From: an uncultured Gammaproteobacteria bacterium
GTDB taxonomy: Bacteria; Pseudomonadota; Gammaproteobacteria; Enterobacterales; Psychrobiaceae
Assembly (NCBI GenBank): GCA_937139475.1
Contig: CAKZQF010000137.1
Span: 1 to 64,000 of the forward strand
Reading direction: 5' to 3'
Length of the DNA: 64,000 bases
Shown: positions 1 to 11,446 of the stretch, piece by piece
How the letters are laid out: the number at the start of each line of letters is the position of its first letter
Position numbering within the stretch: the first letter of the stretch is position 1
Notes under the pieces: generated by a model
Database searches by the model: none
The model's input: only the letters and a program-made list of their open reading frames with translations
What the model was told of the DNA's origin: nothing
Program-made: the position numbers and the translations under genes

Positions 1-947
<947 letters not shown>

Positions 948-1086
948 AATTTGATTGTTCAACTTAATGAACTAAGGTCTCAATGAATTCTGTCATATGA
1001 ACTATTTCTAGTTCGGTGTAGACATAATCAAATAAGAACCTCAGTACTTATCTTCAAATGCCCACACAGTTTATTTGAATACTAAT

Positions 1087-1099
1087 TGTTAAAGAACGT
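1087..1099 (-). promoter_or_regulatory. boxA antitermination signal of the rRNA leader
   Basis: On the minus strand this reads CGTTCTTTAACAA followed by TTAGT, close to the enterobacterial rRNA boxA (TGCTCTTTAACAA). It lies about 140 nt upstream of the 16S 5' end, where NusB/NusE/SuhB load for rRNA antitermination. A nusB gene is present in the same window (44779-45192). Confidence 0.8.
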
Positions 1100-1159
1100 T
1101 TTAGCTCGAACATCAAGTGATGTGAGCAGCGCTTCAAGCCCTGTGGCTCGTTGCGTTGG

Positions 1160-1194
1160 GATGCGTATAATACGCTTTCCACTTTTGAAGTCAA
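1160..1194 (-). promoter_or_regulatory. rRNA operon promoter, proximal (P2-like)
   Basis: Minus strand: -35 TTGACT (1189-1194), 16-nt spacer, -10 TATTAT (1167-1172), then ACGCATCCC as discriminator and start region. The near-consensus hexamers and 16-nt spacing are typical of rRNA promoters. The predicted start is near 1160, about 210 nt upstream of the 16S gene. Confidence 0.8.
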
Positions 1195-1302
1195 CAGCTA
1201 ATTTAAGTTTATTTTAAATAATCTATTTCGTTCACTGAATCAGTTCATTTTATCGTTAACGTTATCCGCTAAGTGATGCCCTGCTCCGTTTCAGTGAGGC
1301 GC

Positions 1303-1330
1303 ATTATAGAGATCAGATTGTACTTAGCAA
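1303..1330 (-). promoter_or_regulatory. rRNA operon promoter, distal (P1-like)
   Basis: Minus strand: -35 TTGCTA (1325-1330), 16-nt spacer, -10 TATAAT (1303-1308), then a GC-rich discriminator GCGCC as in stringently controlled rRNA P1 promoters. An A/T-rich tract just upstream (1331-1350) could act as an UP element. From 1350 to the NnrS start at 1530 I see nothing else I can support. Confidence 0.8.
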
Positions 1331-1529
1331 GCGCTTTTTTAAGATTTATTGACAATAGACTTTCAACTGATTAAATATCAACCTAAAGGGACCTAGAAAT
1401 CGCTAAATGTGGCAGAATAGGCTCTGTCTTGACTATGATCAGTTTTAACTCACACTATATTAGCGATAATCCTTAACTAATAGATTCAACTTTACTTGTT
1501 TAAGTACTTACAACCGCCGGTTACCTTAT

Positions 1530-2732
1530 ATGATGCAAATTACAGACAATGCGCAAGAGCAAAAAATCTTTCCTTTATTCAGGCTCGCTTTTCGTCCCTT
1601 CTTTCTAGGCGCTGCACTTTATTCGATATTGGCGCTATTAATTTGGGCCGCATCCCTTTCTGGAATACTTAGCTTTAGCCCCTATGGCAACCCGATATGG
1701 TGGCATGCTCATGAAATGATTTTTGGATTTAGCTTTGCGGTCATTATTGGCTTTTTGTTAACAGCCATTCAAAACTGGACTGGGATACCAAGCATCAGGG
1801 GCTGGAAGCTCGTATTACTTTTTTCTAGTTGGGCGGTTTCACGTGTAATACTAATGTTTAACTTCACACCAAGTTATCTCATATTGGCGATTGATATCAC
1901 CACCCCGTTACTTGCCGCTTTTTTCCTATGGCAAAATGTTTCCGCTGGAAAACATTGGAAGAACCTATTTTTCGCACCTATATTAGTACTCTTTTCTTTA
2001 GCGAACACAATTTCTCATGCCGCTATTATCGAACAAATGCCACAACTTAGTTCATCCGCATTTTCCTTGTTAGTCATGTTAGTTACTTTGGTTATGTGTA
2101 TTATTGGTGGCCGAGTCATCCCCTTCTTCACATCAAAAGGCACAGGAACCGATAAAACGGCACCAATTGCAGCAATCGAATTTTTAAGCTTAGCGCCACT
2201 GTGGTTATTTGTTGTTCTTGCTATCATTAACTCGTTTGTTACGTTACCAGCAATACTATTATCAGCAGTACTCATTATCGCAGGTCTAGCAAACTTAGTT
2301 CGCTTCATTCGATGGAGACCATGGATTACCTTCAGCGTGCCTCTACTCTGGTCGTTGCACTGTGCTTATTTATTCATTCCATTAGGACTTACCGCGTACG
2401 GTATCGCCAACTTAGTTAGTCCGGAATCTTCAACTAATGTACTACACCTGATCACTGTAGGCGCAATGGGCAATTTAATCATCGCGATGATGGCAAGAGT
2501 TTCCTTGGGGCATACGGGTAGAACGCTGTCACCCAAGCCGATTATGAGCTTGGCATTTTTGTGTGTAGTCATAGCAGCACCTGTGCGGGCAATTCTATTA
2601 ATAGCAGTTCCACAATTGACTTTATTTAGTTACCAACTTAGCGCAGGGTTGTGGATTGCTGGTTACGCTATCTTCGTTGCTTGCTATGCTAAAATGCTTT
2701 GTACACCTCGGGTTGACGGTCACCCGGGGTAA
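1530..2732 (+). CDS. NnrS family membrane protein
   Basis: A 400-residue polytopic inner-membrane protein with about 12 hydrophobic segments. It matches NnrS proteins, a haem- and copper-containing family linked to nitric oxide and nitrosative stress. Recognisable family features are the N-terminal LAFRPFF motif (about residues 19-25), the WWHAHEMIFGF motif (about 57-67) with candidate metal/haem histidines, and the late HLITVGAMGN..MMARVSLGHTGR region. It is a single gene with its own terminator just downstream. No NnrR or NsrR site was recognised upstream and no denitrification genes are nearby, so a detoxification role is inferred from the family only. Confidence 0.9.
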   Translation: MMQITDNAQEQKIFPLFRLAFRPFFLGAALYSILALLIWAASLSGILSFSPYGNPIWWHAHEMIFGFSFAVIIGFLLTAIQNWTGIPSIRGWKLVLLFSSWAVSRVILMFNFTPSYLILAIDITTPLLAAFFLWQNVSAGKHWKNLFFAPILVLFSLANTISHAAIIEQMPQLSSSAFSLLVMLVTLVMCIIGGRVIPFFTSKGTGTDKTAPIAAIEFLSLAPLWLFVVLAIINSFVTLPAILLSAVLIIAGLANLVRFIRWRPWITFSVPLLWSLHCAYLFIPLGLTAYGIANLVSPESSTNVLHLITVGAMGNLIIAMMARVSLGHTGRTLSPKPIMSLAFLCVVIAAPVRAILLIAVPQLTLFSYQLSAGLWIAGYAIFVACYAKMLCTPRVDGHPG

Positions 2733-2767
2733 AATTACGCCCAATATTCCTTCTGGCGTTATTTATT

Positions 2768-2801
2768 AGCGATGTTATATTACTTATAATATCGCTTTTT
2801 T
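2768..2801 (+). terminator. Rho-independent terminator after nnrS-like gene
   Basis: The arms AGCGATGTTATA (2768-2779) and TATAATATCGCT (2785-2796) pair over 12 bp with one G-U wobble, followed by TTTTTT. It starts 36 nt past the stop codon of the NnrS gene. Confidence 0.8.
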
Positions 2802-2832
2802 ATGGAATATTTTTGTTAGCAAGGGAAACAAT

Positions 2833-3258
2833 ATGTCATTAAAACATTATAGTATGCTCGTTTTCGGGCTGTATCTATTGGCGTTTAACCTAAATGCGGC
2901 CGAAAAGATTTACCGCTGGACCAATAGTAATGGGGTTGTTAATTATAGCCACGTCAAGCCAACAGATAGTAATGTTAAATTCGAAGAAATCACTATGCGT
3001 AATAGCGACTCATTTCAAGCCGCAGATAAACTTGGCAAGCAAACGAAGGGGAAAGGCAATGCGCTATCTGAATTCGATAAAATTGCGCAGGAAAATTGTG
3101 AGATCGCTAAGCAGAATGTAAAAGTGCTTAGCGCCTTTAAAAACATTACCCAACAGGACAAAGACGGTAACACCGTGAAACTGTCAGCCGATGACCGTAA
3201 CGAACAACTTGCTCTAGCAAATAAGCAAGTTGCCGTTTTTTGTAAAAAGTCAGCTTAA
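2833..3258 (+). CDS. DUF4124 domain-containing exported protein
   Basis: A 141-residue protein with a Sec signal peptide (cleavage likely after about residue 22, LNA-A) and the DUF4124 signature [15 protein letters not shown] directly after it. DUF4124 proteins are small periplasmic proteins of unknown function common in gammaproteobacteria. Downstream is a charged helical region with two cysteines (NCEIAKQN and FCKKSA) that could form a disulfide. An SD-like AGGGAAAC precedes the ATG. Its stop overlaps the convergent clpB stop by 4 bp. The physiological role is unknown. Confidence 0.8.
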   Translation: MSLKHYSMLVFGLYLLAFNLNAAEKIYRWTNSNGVVNYSHVKPTDSNVKFEEITMRNSDSFQAADKLGKQTKGKGNALSEFDKIAQENCEIAKQNVKVLSAFKNITQQDKDGNTVKLSADDRNEQLALANKQVAVFCKKSA

Positions 3259-5831
3259 GGCATCACTTCAAAAACAAATTCGTTGTTACGTACAGTTACG
3301 CTAATAGTGTTTTTAGCGGATGCTTTTCCTGACAGAATCAGTTCTGCGATTGGATTTTCAAGTTGTTGCACCGCCCTTTTTAATGGGCGTGCACCATAAA
3401 CGGGGTCAAAACCAATATCAGATAGCAAGTTTAAGGCATCGTCATCAACATTAAGGCGTAACTCTTGCGCTTCAAGACGTTGTTTCAACTGAGCTAGCTG
3501 CATCACGGCAATGTGCTTAATATTCTCTTTAGCCAATGCATGAAATACTACACTTTCGTCCAGACGATTTAAAAACTCTGGTTTGAAATTCTTTTTAACA
3601 ATCTCCATCACCATCGACTTCATATCGGCGGGCTCTAATAACGCACTATGCTCCTGGATAATGTCAGAGCCAATATTAGATGTAAGTACGATTAAGGTAT
3701 TTCTAAAATCTACCGTACGCCCTTGCCCATCAGTTAAACGGCCATCATCCAGTACCTGCAATAAGATATTAAATACATCTGGATGCGCTTTCTCTACTTC
3801 ATCAAGTAACAACACCGAATAAGGCTTGCGTCTCACCGCTTCAGTGAGATAGCCGCCCTCTTCATAGCCGACATACCCTGGGGGGGCACCAATTAAGCGT
3901 GCAACAGAGTGTTTTTCCATAAATTCAGACATATCGATGCGGACCATCGCATCATTATCGTCAAACATATAATTAGCGAGCGCTTTACATAGTTCAGTTT
4001 TACCCACACCAGTAGGACCTAAGAATAAGAAAGAACCAATAGGCCTTTTGGGATCTGACAACCCTGCTCGGGATCGTCTGATGGCGTTTGACACAGCAGT
4101 GACCGCTTCTTTTTGTCCAACAACCTGCTTATGAATATGCTGTTCCATTTTCAGTAATTTATCTCGCTCACCCTCGAGCATTTTACTCACTGGAATACCG
4201 GTGGCACGAGAAACAACATCTGCGATTTCATCGGCTGTTACTTTATGTTTTAGCAGAGTCATTTCATGCATATCGGCTTGAGAGGCCAGATCAAGTTGGC
4301 GTTCTAGCTCTGGAATTCGGCCATACTGCAACTCAGACATGCGGTTAAGATCACTCGCTCGGCGCGCAACATCAAGGTCCTGCCTTGCTTGTTCCAAATC
4401 AGCTTTAATGTTTTGTGCGCCTGAAAGCGATGCTTTCTCGGCATGCCAGATCTCGTCTAATTCGTTAAACTCACTTTCAAAAGCGGCTAAATCATTCTCT
4501 AATTTATCTAAACGTTTTTTTGATGCATCATCTTCTTCATTAACTAGCGCCTGTTGCTCTAGCTTCAATTGAATAATTTTTCGCTCTAGACGGTCTAACG
4601 TTTCAGGTTTTGAATCAATCGCCATTCTGATTGACGCAGCTGCCTCATCAATTAAATCTATCGCCTTATCTGGTAATTGGCGTTCAGTGATATAGCGATG
4701 TGACAACATGGCAGCTGCGACAATACCAGGGTCAGTAATTTCAACGGCGTGATGTAGCTCATAACGTTCTTTTAACCCACGAAGAATTGCAATCGTATCC
4801 TCTACACTAGGTTGGTCGATTTGTACTTTCTGAAAGCGGCGCTCTAACGCAGCATCTTTTTCGACATATTGACGGTACTCATCAAGTGTCGTAGCGCCTA
4901 CACAATGGAGTTCACCTCGAGCCAGCGCCGGTTTTAGCATATTTCCGGCATCCATCGCGCCGTCAGATTTACCAGCGCCCACCATGGTGTGTAGCTCATC
5001 AATAAACAAGATCACCTGACCTTCTTCTTTAGCTAACTCATTGAGCACACTTTTTAGACGCTCTTCAAACTCACCTCGATATTTAGCCCCCGCAAGCAGC
5101 GCTCCCATATCAAGGGATAAAACGCGCTTATTTTTGATACCATCTGGCACCTCACCATTAACAATACGCTGTGCTAATCCCTCAACAATCGCGGTTTTAC
5201 CAACTCCGGGTTCCCCGATAAGTACAGGATTATTTTTAGTTCGGCGTTGCAACACCTGAATGGTTCGGCGAATTTCATCATCACGGCCGATCACAGGGTC
5301 TAATCGTCCCTGCTCTGCTCTTTCAGTAAGGTCTACGGTATATTTATCTAGCGCTTGGCGTTGGTCTTCGGCATTTTGATCATCGACCTTTTGACCGCCA
5401 CGTACTTTCTCAATCGCGCTATTGATTTTTTCGGAGGTTAAATTTTCTTTGCGAAGAATTTCTCCCAAAGCACCTTTATCATTGAGCGCTGCGAGTACAA
5501 AAAGCTCACTTGAGATATAGCGGTCTTTACGTTTTTGGGCAAGTTTGTCACAGATATTTAGCAACGAAACCATAGAGTTAGATAACTGGATATCCCCATT
5601 AACGCCTTCTACCTTGGCCAATCGGTCCAGTGATTGTGCTATGCGGCTACGGATAGTACTAATATCAGCAGAACATTCCATTAGTAATGTTCTTATACTG
5701 CCGCCTTCTTGGTTTAGTAAGGCAGAAAACAGATGAACGGGCTCGATAAATTGATGATCTCGACCAAGAGCAATAGATTGCGCATCTGAGATCGCTATTT
5801 GAAACTTACTTGTGAGTCTATCTAATCGCAT
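3255..5831 (-). CDS. clpB: ClpB protein disaggregase (Hsp100)
   Basis: An 858-residue AAA+ disaggregase that works with DnaK/DnaJ/GrpE to extract polypeptides from aggregates in the cytoplasm. Order: Clp N-domain (about 1-150), first AAA domain with Walker A GEPGVGKT (206-213) and Walker B ILFIDELH, the long coiled-coil middle domain (about 410-530), second AAA domain with Walker A GPTGVGKT and [10 protein letters not shown], and a C-terminal D2-small domain. Length is normal for ClpB. SD AAGGA lies upstream of the ATG, and a heat-shock promoter lies in the gap before it. It is the last gene after rluD-pgeF on the same strand, as in E. coli. Confidence 0.98.
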   Translation of the reverse strand: MRLDRLTSKFQIAISDAQSIALGRDHQFIEPVHLFSALLNQEGGSIRTLLMECSADISTIRSRIAQSLDRLAKVEGVNGDIQLSNSMVSLLNICDKLAQKRKDRYISSELFVLAALNDKGALGEILRKENLTSEKINSAIEKVRGGQKVDDQNAEDQRQALDKYTVDLTERAEQGRLDPVIGRDDEIRRTIQVLQRRTKNNPVLIGEPGVGKTAIVEGLAQRIVNGEVPDGIKNKRVLSLDMGALLAGAKYRGEFEERLKSVLNELAKEEGQVILFIDELHTMVGAGKSDGAMDAGNMLKPALARGELHCVGATTLDEYRQYVEKDAALERRFQKVQIDQPSVEDTIAILRGLKERYELHHAVEITDPGIVAAAMLSHRYITERQLPDKAIDLIDEAAASIRMAIDSKPETLDRLERKIIQLKLEQQALVNEEDDASKKRLDKLENDLAAFESEFNELDEIWHAEKASLSGAQNIKADLEQARQDLDVARRASDLNRMSELQYGRIPELERQLDLASQADMHEMTLLKHKVTADEIADVVSRATGIPVSKMLEGERDKLLKMEQHIHKQVVGQKEAVTAVSNAIRRSRAGLSDPKRPIGSFLFLGPTGVGKTELCKALANYMFDDNDAMVRIDMSEFMEKHSVARLIGAPPGYVGYEEGGYLTEAVRRKPYSVLLLDEVEKAHPDVFNILLQVLDDGRLTDGQGRTVDFRNTLIVLTSNIGSDIIQEHSALLEPADMKSMVMEIVKKNFKPEFLNRLDESVVFHALAKENIKHIAVMQLAQLKQRLEAQELRLNVDDDALNLLSDIGFDPVYGARPLKRAVQQLENPIAELILSGKASAKNTISVTVRNNEFVFEVMP

Positions 5832-5871
5832 AGGGCATCCTTAATTACTAATATCATTAGTCTTATTTATA

Positions 5872-5900
5872 AAGATGGGAACAAATTTTATTATTTCAAG
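5872..5900 (-). promoter_or_regulatory. Sigma-32 (RpoH) heat-shock promoter of clpB
   Basis: The minus strand reads CTTGAAA (5894-5900), a 13-nt spacer, then TCCCATCT (5873-5880). This is a very close match to the RpoH consensus CTTGAAA-N11-14-CCCCATNT. The -10 element ends about 40 nt before the clpB ATG. Heat-shock control of clpB is established in gammaproteobacteria. Confidence 0.85.
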
Positions 5901-5922
5901 CAGTGAGTAGTTAAAAAGTGCG

Positions 5923-6648
5923 CTATTTATTAATCCAGATCAAGCTAGCCATCCGTCCAGTTTGGCCTTCTCGACGATAGGAGAAAAACAAGTCTTGCTG
6001 TTGATAAGTACAGAGCTCACCGCCGCTGATATCAAAGATACCTAAGCGATTTAATCGATTTGTAGCCAGCTGATATATGTTGGCAAGGAAGCGATCCCCA
6101 TGAGGTTTAAAACAGTCTTTATCAGATGGGTAATGATGACAAAACTGATTAAGTACATCTTCACCAACTTCAAAAGCTAAAGGCCCAATTGCTGGACCAA
6201 ACCAAGCTAGTATATCCTCTGGATTGCCTGAAAACTTAGCAACAGCATTTTCAATGATGCCATCGCAAAGACCACGCCATCCGGCATGTACAGCGGCAAC
6301 TTGCGTTCCTTGCTTGTCCGTTAGCAATATAGGAAGACAATCTGCGGTCATTACACAGCAAACGGTATTTGGCAATTGCGTAAAACTGCCATCTGCAATA
6401 ATTGCTGTTTGGCTGCATTGTTCTGGGGGGTTGTTAACAACAACCGTAGTGTGTTGCTGATCAAGCCATAGCGGTAGTTGTGGCAATTCAAGTGCAAGCT
6501 TCGCTCGATTTTGGGCAACCCTGTTGACATCATCACCAACATGCATGCCCAAATTGTTACTGTAAAACGGCGCCTCACTGACTCCACCAACCCGAGTGGT
6601 GGAAAATGCTTTGATATGCGTAGGCGCATTCCAGTTTGGCGTGATCAT
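5923..6648 (-). CDS. pgeF: Peptidoglycan editing factor PgeF (YfiH/laccase-domain family)
   Basis: A 241-residue protein of the YfiH/DUF152 family, formerly called polyphenol oxidase. E. coli PgeF removes wrongly incorporated residues from peptidoglycan precursors. Visible family motifs: TRVGGVS near the N-terminus, CCVMTADCLPILL, VAAVHAGWRGL (His and Cys of the metal site), WFGPAIGP and the C-terminal FFSYRREGQTGRMA. The ATG directly abuts the rluD stop (TAA at 6649-6651), so translation is probably coupled. Order rluD-pgeF-clpB is conserved in enterobacteria. Confidence 0.93.
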   Translation of the reverse strand: MITPNWNAPTHIKAFSTTRVGGVSEAPFYSNNLGMHVGDDVNRVAQNRAKLALELPQLPLWLDQQHTTVVVNNPPEQCSQTAIIADGSFTQLPNTVCCVMTADCLPILLTDKQGTQVAAVHAGWRGLCDGIIENAVAKFSGNPEDILAWFGPAIGPLAFEVGEDVLNQFCHHYPSDKDCFKPHGDRFLANIYQLATNRLNRLGIFDISGGELCTYQQQDLFFSYRREGQTGRMASLIWINK

Positions 6649-7611
6649 TTATTGATTGTCTAACGTATCTTGGCGTAATAGCTCAGCCATATCGAGCATG
6701 TCTTGTGGCACAGGAGCCTGCCAACGCATCAACTCACCAGTAATTGGATGTTCCAATTGAAGCTTTATCGCGTGTAGCGCTTGGCGTTTAAAATCGCGCA
6801 TCGCTGCAACTAACTCACTGCTTGACCCTTTAATTGGTTTTGGACGCCCACCATAAACAGGGTCACCCAATAGCGCATGGCGCATATAAGACATATGAAC
6901 ACGAATTTGGTGAGTACGACCTGTTTCTAAGCGAAGGCGCAAACGTGTATGAGCTCTAAATTTTTCAGCAATACGATAACGCGTTATTGCTTCCTTTCCT
7001 TCAGAGTCAACAGCCATGTGAGTACGCTTGGTCGGGTGACGACCAATTGGCGCTTCAATTTTACCACCAGCAGTCATTTGACCAATAGCAATCGCTTCAT
7101 ATTCACGGGTGATATGACGTTTTTGAATCATTGCCACTAATTTAGTTTGCGCTGGAATCGATTTAGCCACAACCATCAAACCGGTCGTATCTTTATCCAA
7201 ACGATGCACGATACCAGCACGAGGTACGCTGTCGATTTCAGGGCAATGATGTAACAGTGCATTTAACACAGTACCGCTTGGGTTTCCTGCTCCCGGGTGC
7301 ACAACTAAACCGGCAGGCTTATTTATCACTAGAATATGATCATCTTCATAGACAATATCAAGTGGAATATCTTCTGCTTTGTGGCGCTCTTCAACTTCTA
7401 CCACGGCGTCAATTTCAATAAACTCTTCGCCTAATACCTTAACTCTTGCTTTGGTTACCACTTTGCCATCGACTTTGACATAGCCAGCTAAGATCCATTC
7501 TTTAAGTCGGCTGCGTGAATACTCATCAAAGAGCTCAGCAATTGTTTGGTCAAGGCGTTGATCACATTGTTCAATTGCAACGGTTGCTGATAATTGTATG
7601 GCTTGATTCAT
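6649..7611 (-). CDS. rluD: 23S rRNA pseudouridine(1911/1915/1917) synthase RluD
   Basis: A 320-residue pseudouridine synthase with an N-terminal S4 domain (about 16-75) and the RluA-type catalytic domain containing HRLDKDTTGLM with the catalytic Asp. RluD modifies helix 69 of 23S rRNA and matters for ribosome assembly. I chose the ATG at 7611 (MNQAIQLSATV), which aligns with the E. coli start; a TTG 45 nt upstream (7656) also opens the frame but has no support. It is divergent from bamD with a 121-nt shared intergenic region, the same arrangement as in E. coli. Confidence 0.96.
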   Translation of the reverse strand: MNQAIQLSATVAIEQCDQRLDQTIAELFDEYSRSRLKEWILAGYVKVDGKVVTKARVKVLGEEFIEIDAVVEVEERHKAEDIPLDIVYEDDHILVINKPAGLVVHPGAGNPSGTVLNALLHHCPEIDSVPRAGIVHRLDKDTTGLMVVAKSIPAQTKLVAMIQKRHITREYEAIAIGQMTAGGKIEAPIGRHPTKRTHMAVDSEGKEAITRYRIAEKFRAHTRLRLRLETGRTHQIRVHMSYMRHALLGDPVYGGRPKPIKGSSSELVAAMRDFKRQALHAIKLQLEHPITGELMRWQAPVPQDMLDMAELLRQDTLDNQ

Positions 7612-7732
7612 TAAAATATCTACTTTAAAGGAACTTATGGGCAATGAATTACTCAAAAACCCGTGAATAACGCCTATTGTATCTTTTATTTTGCCTCAGC
7701 TTAATAGATACTTGTCGATTCTGTGAGGATTA

Positions 7733-8485
7733 ATGAAAATAATGATGTCTAAAAAAATAACTTTACTACCAATCTCTATGATTTTTGCCTTGGTCTTGTC
7801 TGGCTGTTCACAAACAATTGACGAGCCAGAGATTCAAATTACCGCTCCAGAGCAAATGTATCAAAATGCACAAGAAGCACTTGATACAGGTAACATGCTT
7901 AAAGCGACTCGTACCTTAGAAGCACTTGAATCACGTTATCCGTTTGGCCCACAAGCAACCCAAGTACAGCTTGATTTGATTTATGCATACTACCGCCAAG
8001 CAAATAATGAACAAGCGCTAGCAAGCATTGACCGATTCTTGCGTTTAAACCCAACACACCCAGATATCGATTATGTTTATTACATGCGCGGGCTAGCAAA
8101 CATGCAATCTGATGAAAATATGTTTCATGAGATGTTAGATATCGACCGTAGTGATCGTGATCCACAATTTGCCAAGCAAGCGTTTAAAGATTTTAAACAA
8201 TTACTTATCGCTAAACCTAACAGTCATTATGCCGCTGACGCACAGTTACGCATGCAAGCATTAAAAAATCGTTTAGCGAAACATCATATCGCTATTGCAC
8301 AATACTATCTTGAACGTGAAATTTATGTTGGCGCAATCAACCGCTCGAAAGAAGTATTAGTTAGCTTTAACGATACTTCCTCAACAACTCAGGCACTTGA
8401 GATCATGCAATCTGCTTATAAAGCGTTAAAGCAAAATGATTTGGCCGAGAAAACAGCAAAGATTATCGAGCAGAATAAGAAATAA
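7733..8485 (+). CDS. bamD: Outer membrane assembly lipoprotein BamD
   Basis: A 250-residue TPR lipoprotein of the BAM complex, which inserts beta-barrel proteins into the outer membrane. A type II signal peptide ends in the lipobox LSGC (Cys about 25), followed by MYQNAQEALDTGNMLKATRTLEALESRYPFGP-type TPR repeats characteristic of BamD. Length is normal (E. coli 245). SD GAGGAT lies just upstream of the ATG; ATG codons a few residues later are possible alternative starts. It is single and ends in a strong terminator. Confidence 0.97.
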   Translation: MKIMMSKKITLLPISMIFALVLSGCSQTIDEPEIQITAPEQMYQNAQEALDTGNMLKATRTLEALESRYPFGPQATQVQLDLIYAYYRQANNEQALASIDRFLRLNPTHPDIDYVYYMRGLANMQSDENMFHEMLDIDRSDRDPQFAKQAFKDFKQLLIAKPNSHYAADAQLRMQALKNRLAKHHIAIAQYYLEREIYVGAINRSKEVLVSFNDTSSTTQALEIMQSAYKALKQNDLAEKTAKIIEQNKK

Positions 8486-8512
8486 TCTTTTGTTAAATTA
8501 AAGACACATCAA

Positions 8513-8542
8513 GCGGCTTACTTTACGGTAAGCCGTTTTTTT
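8513..8542 (+). terminator. Rho-independent terminator of bamD
   Basis: CGGCTTAC (8514-8521) pairs with GTAAGCCG (8528-8535) around a 6-nt loop, followed by TTTTTTT. It lies 28 nt after the bamD stop. Confidence 0.92.
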
Positions 8543-8632
8543 GGGCAAGTCATGCAACGACAGGTTGACGGTATTCTCTCTAATCGCCCAGAGTGGTAAT
8601 GACAGACCTTAAAACATGGCGATGAATCATCA

Positions 8633-8667
8633 TAAAAAGAGCCGCCTAGTTCTCACCAAGCGGCTCT
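8633..8667 (-). terminator. Rho-independent terminator of glnB
   Basis: On the minus strand AGAGCCGC (8667-8660) pairs with GCGGCTCT (8645-8638), followed by a T run (TTTTTATG). It lies about 50 nt past the glnB stop. Confidence 0.9.
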
Positions 8668-8716
8668 AAATTAAGCAAATTTTTGTGTTTGCGGTATTTT
8701 GTTAGCGATAATAAAA

Positions 8717-9064
<348 letters not shown>

Positions 9065-9207
9065 CTATTATTTTTTCGACTGTTTCCATTGTAACAGCTA
9101 GAAAATTTATCACATCACTAAATTACCTAGAACTAGGCTAGGGTTAGTTTAAAAAGTGGTTGTGATCCATTAAACTAAGCCGATCAAAAACACCAATGGG
9201 ATAAAAT

Positions 9208-11052
9208 ATGCGATTTATAACAACAATAACCATAACAGCATTAGCATTGCTATCGAATTTATCGATTGCAAAACAAAAGGATGATTTAACTTACGCCAAC
9301 TATGAACAAGTTAAGGTATCTCACGTTTACTTAGACTTAGATGCCGACTTTGATAATAAAGCATTGAAAGGCTTTGCTGATTTGAGCCTAAACTGGCTAA
9401 CTGGCTCAACAAATACCGTGATTCTAGACACCCGTGATTTAATCATCGAGCGAGTACTTGCTCGAAAGAATGATGGCCAATGGATCAAAGCCCCCTACAC
9501 ATTAGCAAAGCGCGATGATGTTATGGGTGCCAAATTAACCGTAAAGCCTAGCTTTCAAGCCACCACCATTCGCGTGTACTACCAATCAACAGAGAAAGCA
9601 TCAGGCCTGCAGTGGTTAACGCCAGCGCAAACAGCTGGTAAGAAATTGCCTTACATGTTTAGTCAAAACCAAGCCATCCATGCCCGTAGCTGGATCCCAA
9701 TTCAAGATACGCCAAGTGTCCGCATGACTTACAGCGCGCGGATTCATACCGATGAATCATTGCTTGCCGTTATGAGCGCCAATAACGAGCCACAAACTGA
9801 GCGTGATGGTGACTATTATTTTGAAATGCCACAAGCAATTCCACCTTACCTAATCGCCATTGCCGTAGGTGATTTAGAGTTTAAAGCGATGAGTGATATC
9901 ACAGGTGTATACGCAGAATCGAGTGTATTGGACTCTGCAGCAGCTGAATTTAATGATACTCAAGCGATGATTGATGCCACTGAAAAGCTCTTTGGCCCAT
10001 ATCGCTGGGGACGTTACGACTTATTAATCCTGCCACCAAGCTTCCCATTTGGCGGCATGGAAAACCCTCGCTTATCTTTTATTACACCTACCGTTATTGC
10101 TGGTGACAAAAGCTTGGTTAACCTTATCGCACACGAATTAGCACATTCTTGGTCAGGCAACTTGGTAACGAATGAAAGCTGGCGCGATCTATGGCTAAAC
10201 GAAGGATTCACTTCATATGTTGAGAACCGCATCATGGAAGAGGTGTTTGGTCGCAAACGTGCATTAATGGAACAAGCACTAGATGCTCAAAACCTGCGTG
10301 AATTAGTTAAAACAATGCCAGCAAACGACACGGTGCTATATGTTGACTTGCAAGGCCGCGATCCGGACGCTGCATTCTCAAGTGTGCCTTATACCAAAGG
10401 GCAACTATTTTTGATTTACCTAGAGAAAAAATTAGGCCGAGAAACCTTCGATAGCTTCATTAAGGCTTATTTCAACCAGTTCGCATTTGAGAGTATTGGT
10501 ACCAGCGATTTCTTTAGCTACCTTGAAGAGAATTTACTGAAAAAATATCCAATACTGGTAAGCAAAGACGAAATCAAAGAATGGATCTTTAACGAGGGAC
10601 TACCGAGCTTTACGCCAGCCCCTACGTCTCCCGTATTCACTATTATCGATGGTCAAATCAAGCAACTAGTAGCGAGTGAGTTAGCAGCTAACGAGCTACC
10701 AACATCGGATTGGACTGTGCATCAATGGTTGCATTTTATCAACAACCTGCCGCATGACTTAAGCCTTGAAAAGATGACACAACTTGATCAAGCATTTACC
10801 TTAACCACCAGCACAAACAAAGAGATCGCTCACGCATGGTACTTGCTAGCGCTACGCAGTGGTTATGATGCTATTTTTGAAGAGCTTGATGATTACTTAA
10901 TTGAAATTGGTCGCCGTAAGCTGATTGTTCCGCTATACAAGAAACTAGCCGAAACAGAGCAAGGTAAAGTGTGGGCTAGCAAAGTTTATAAAACCGCGCG
11001 CCCAGGCTATCACCCACTAGCCCAAGGCACAATCGACGCTATCTTAAAGTAG
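9208..11052 (+). CDS. Secreted M1 family zinc aminopeptidase (LTA4H/ColAP-like)
   Basis: A 614-residue gluzincin metallopeptidase with an N-terminal signal peptide (about residues 1-21), so periplasmic or exported. It has the substrate/exopeptidase motif GGMENP, the zinc site H309-E310-x-x-H313 (HELAHSW) and the third ligand E332 (NEGFTSY). The C-terminal helical domain matches the leukotriene A4 hydrolase type. The closest characterised type I know is the cold-active aminopeptidase ColAP of Colwellia psychrerythraea. Likely role: release of N-terminal amino acids from peptides. It is single; no strong terminator was seen before the pilin remnant that follows. Confidence 0.92.
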   Translation: MRFITTITITALALLSNLSIAKQKDDLTYANYEQVKVSHVYLDLDADFDNKALKGFADLSLNWLTGSTNTVILDTRDLIIERVLARKNDGQWIKAPYTLAKRDDVMGAKLTVKPSFQATTIRVYYQSTEKASGLQWLTPAQTAGKKLPYMFSQNQAIHARSWIPIQDTPSVRMTYSARIHTDESLLAVMSANNEPQTERDGDYYFEMPQAIPPYLIAIAVGDLEFKAMSDITGVYAESSVLDSAAAEFNDTQAMIDATEKLFGPYRWGRYDLLILPPSFPFGGMENPRLSFITPTVIAGDKSLVNLIAHELAHSWSGNLVTNESWRDLWLNEGFTSYVENRIMEEVFGRKRALMEQALDAQNLRELVKTMPANDTVLYVDLQGRDPDAAFSSVPYTKGQLFLIYLEKKLGRETFDSFIKAYFNQFAFESIGTSDFFSYLEENLLKKYPILVSKDEIKEWIFNEGLPSFTPAPTSPVFTIIDGQIKQLVASELAANELPTSDWTVHQWLHFINNLPHDLSLEKMTQLDQAFTLTTSTNKEIAHAWYLLALRSGYDAIFEELDDYLIEIGRRKLIVPLYKKLAETEQGKVWASKVYKTARPGYHPLAQGTIDAILK

Positions 11053-11078
11053 CAATCTTATCCATTACCTGTAGTTTG

Positions 11079-11254
11079 CTACTTCCAGCAAGCTGCAGGT
11101 AGTTTATTGCCGCTTTGATCTAGTGTGATAGGCGGCATGTCATATCAATTAATGCGGTATGAGCGTCACTGCGACAACTTTCCCTTAATAAATATTACGA
11201 AAATGGAAACGCCATATCAACAAAAACAGCTTGTAACCACAACAAAGAAAAACC
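11079..11254 (-). pseudogene. Decayed type IV pilin (pilE-like) remnant
   Basis: No ORF survives, but translation of the minus strand gives two blocks that match the intact pilin at 12074-12487. (1) From 11254 one frame reads G-F-S-L... then A-F-P-F-S-stop-Y-L-L-R-E-S-C-R-S-D-A-H-T-A-L-I; the intact copy has [22 protein letters not shown] in the same spacing. (2) After an internal deletion of roughly 70 codons and a frameshift, the end reads [20 protein letters not shown] (stop at 11079-11081), against [19 protein letters not shown] in the intact gene. Its place relative to the fimT at 11447 mirrors the intact pilin/fimT pair, so it is the pilin of a duplicated module. Confidence 0.85.
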
Positions 11255-11446
11255 ACATAACACGATGATTTATAATGCATTACACATAATAATTGCATTT
11301 CCCTATTTTATACTATCCTTTAAGTCTATTTTACTGCCCTAAGCGCAAATTTATTTGTATTCATCGCTTTGCAGTTAACACCAAATAATTGTTTAAGACT
11401 ATTTAACTATGGTCCTAATTAATTTAGTCAAACTTGGATCAGGGTT

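Noticed and set aside
7612..7656. Longer RluD with a TTG start
   Set aside because: The extra 15 residues do not fit the family N-terminus, and an ATG at 7611 aligns with E. coli RluD.
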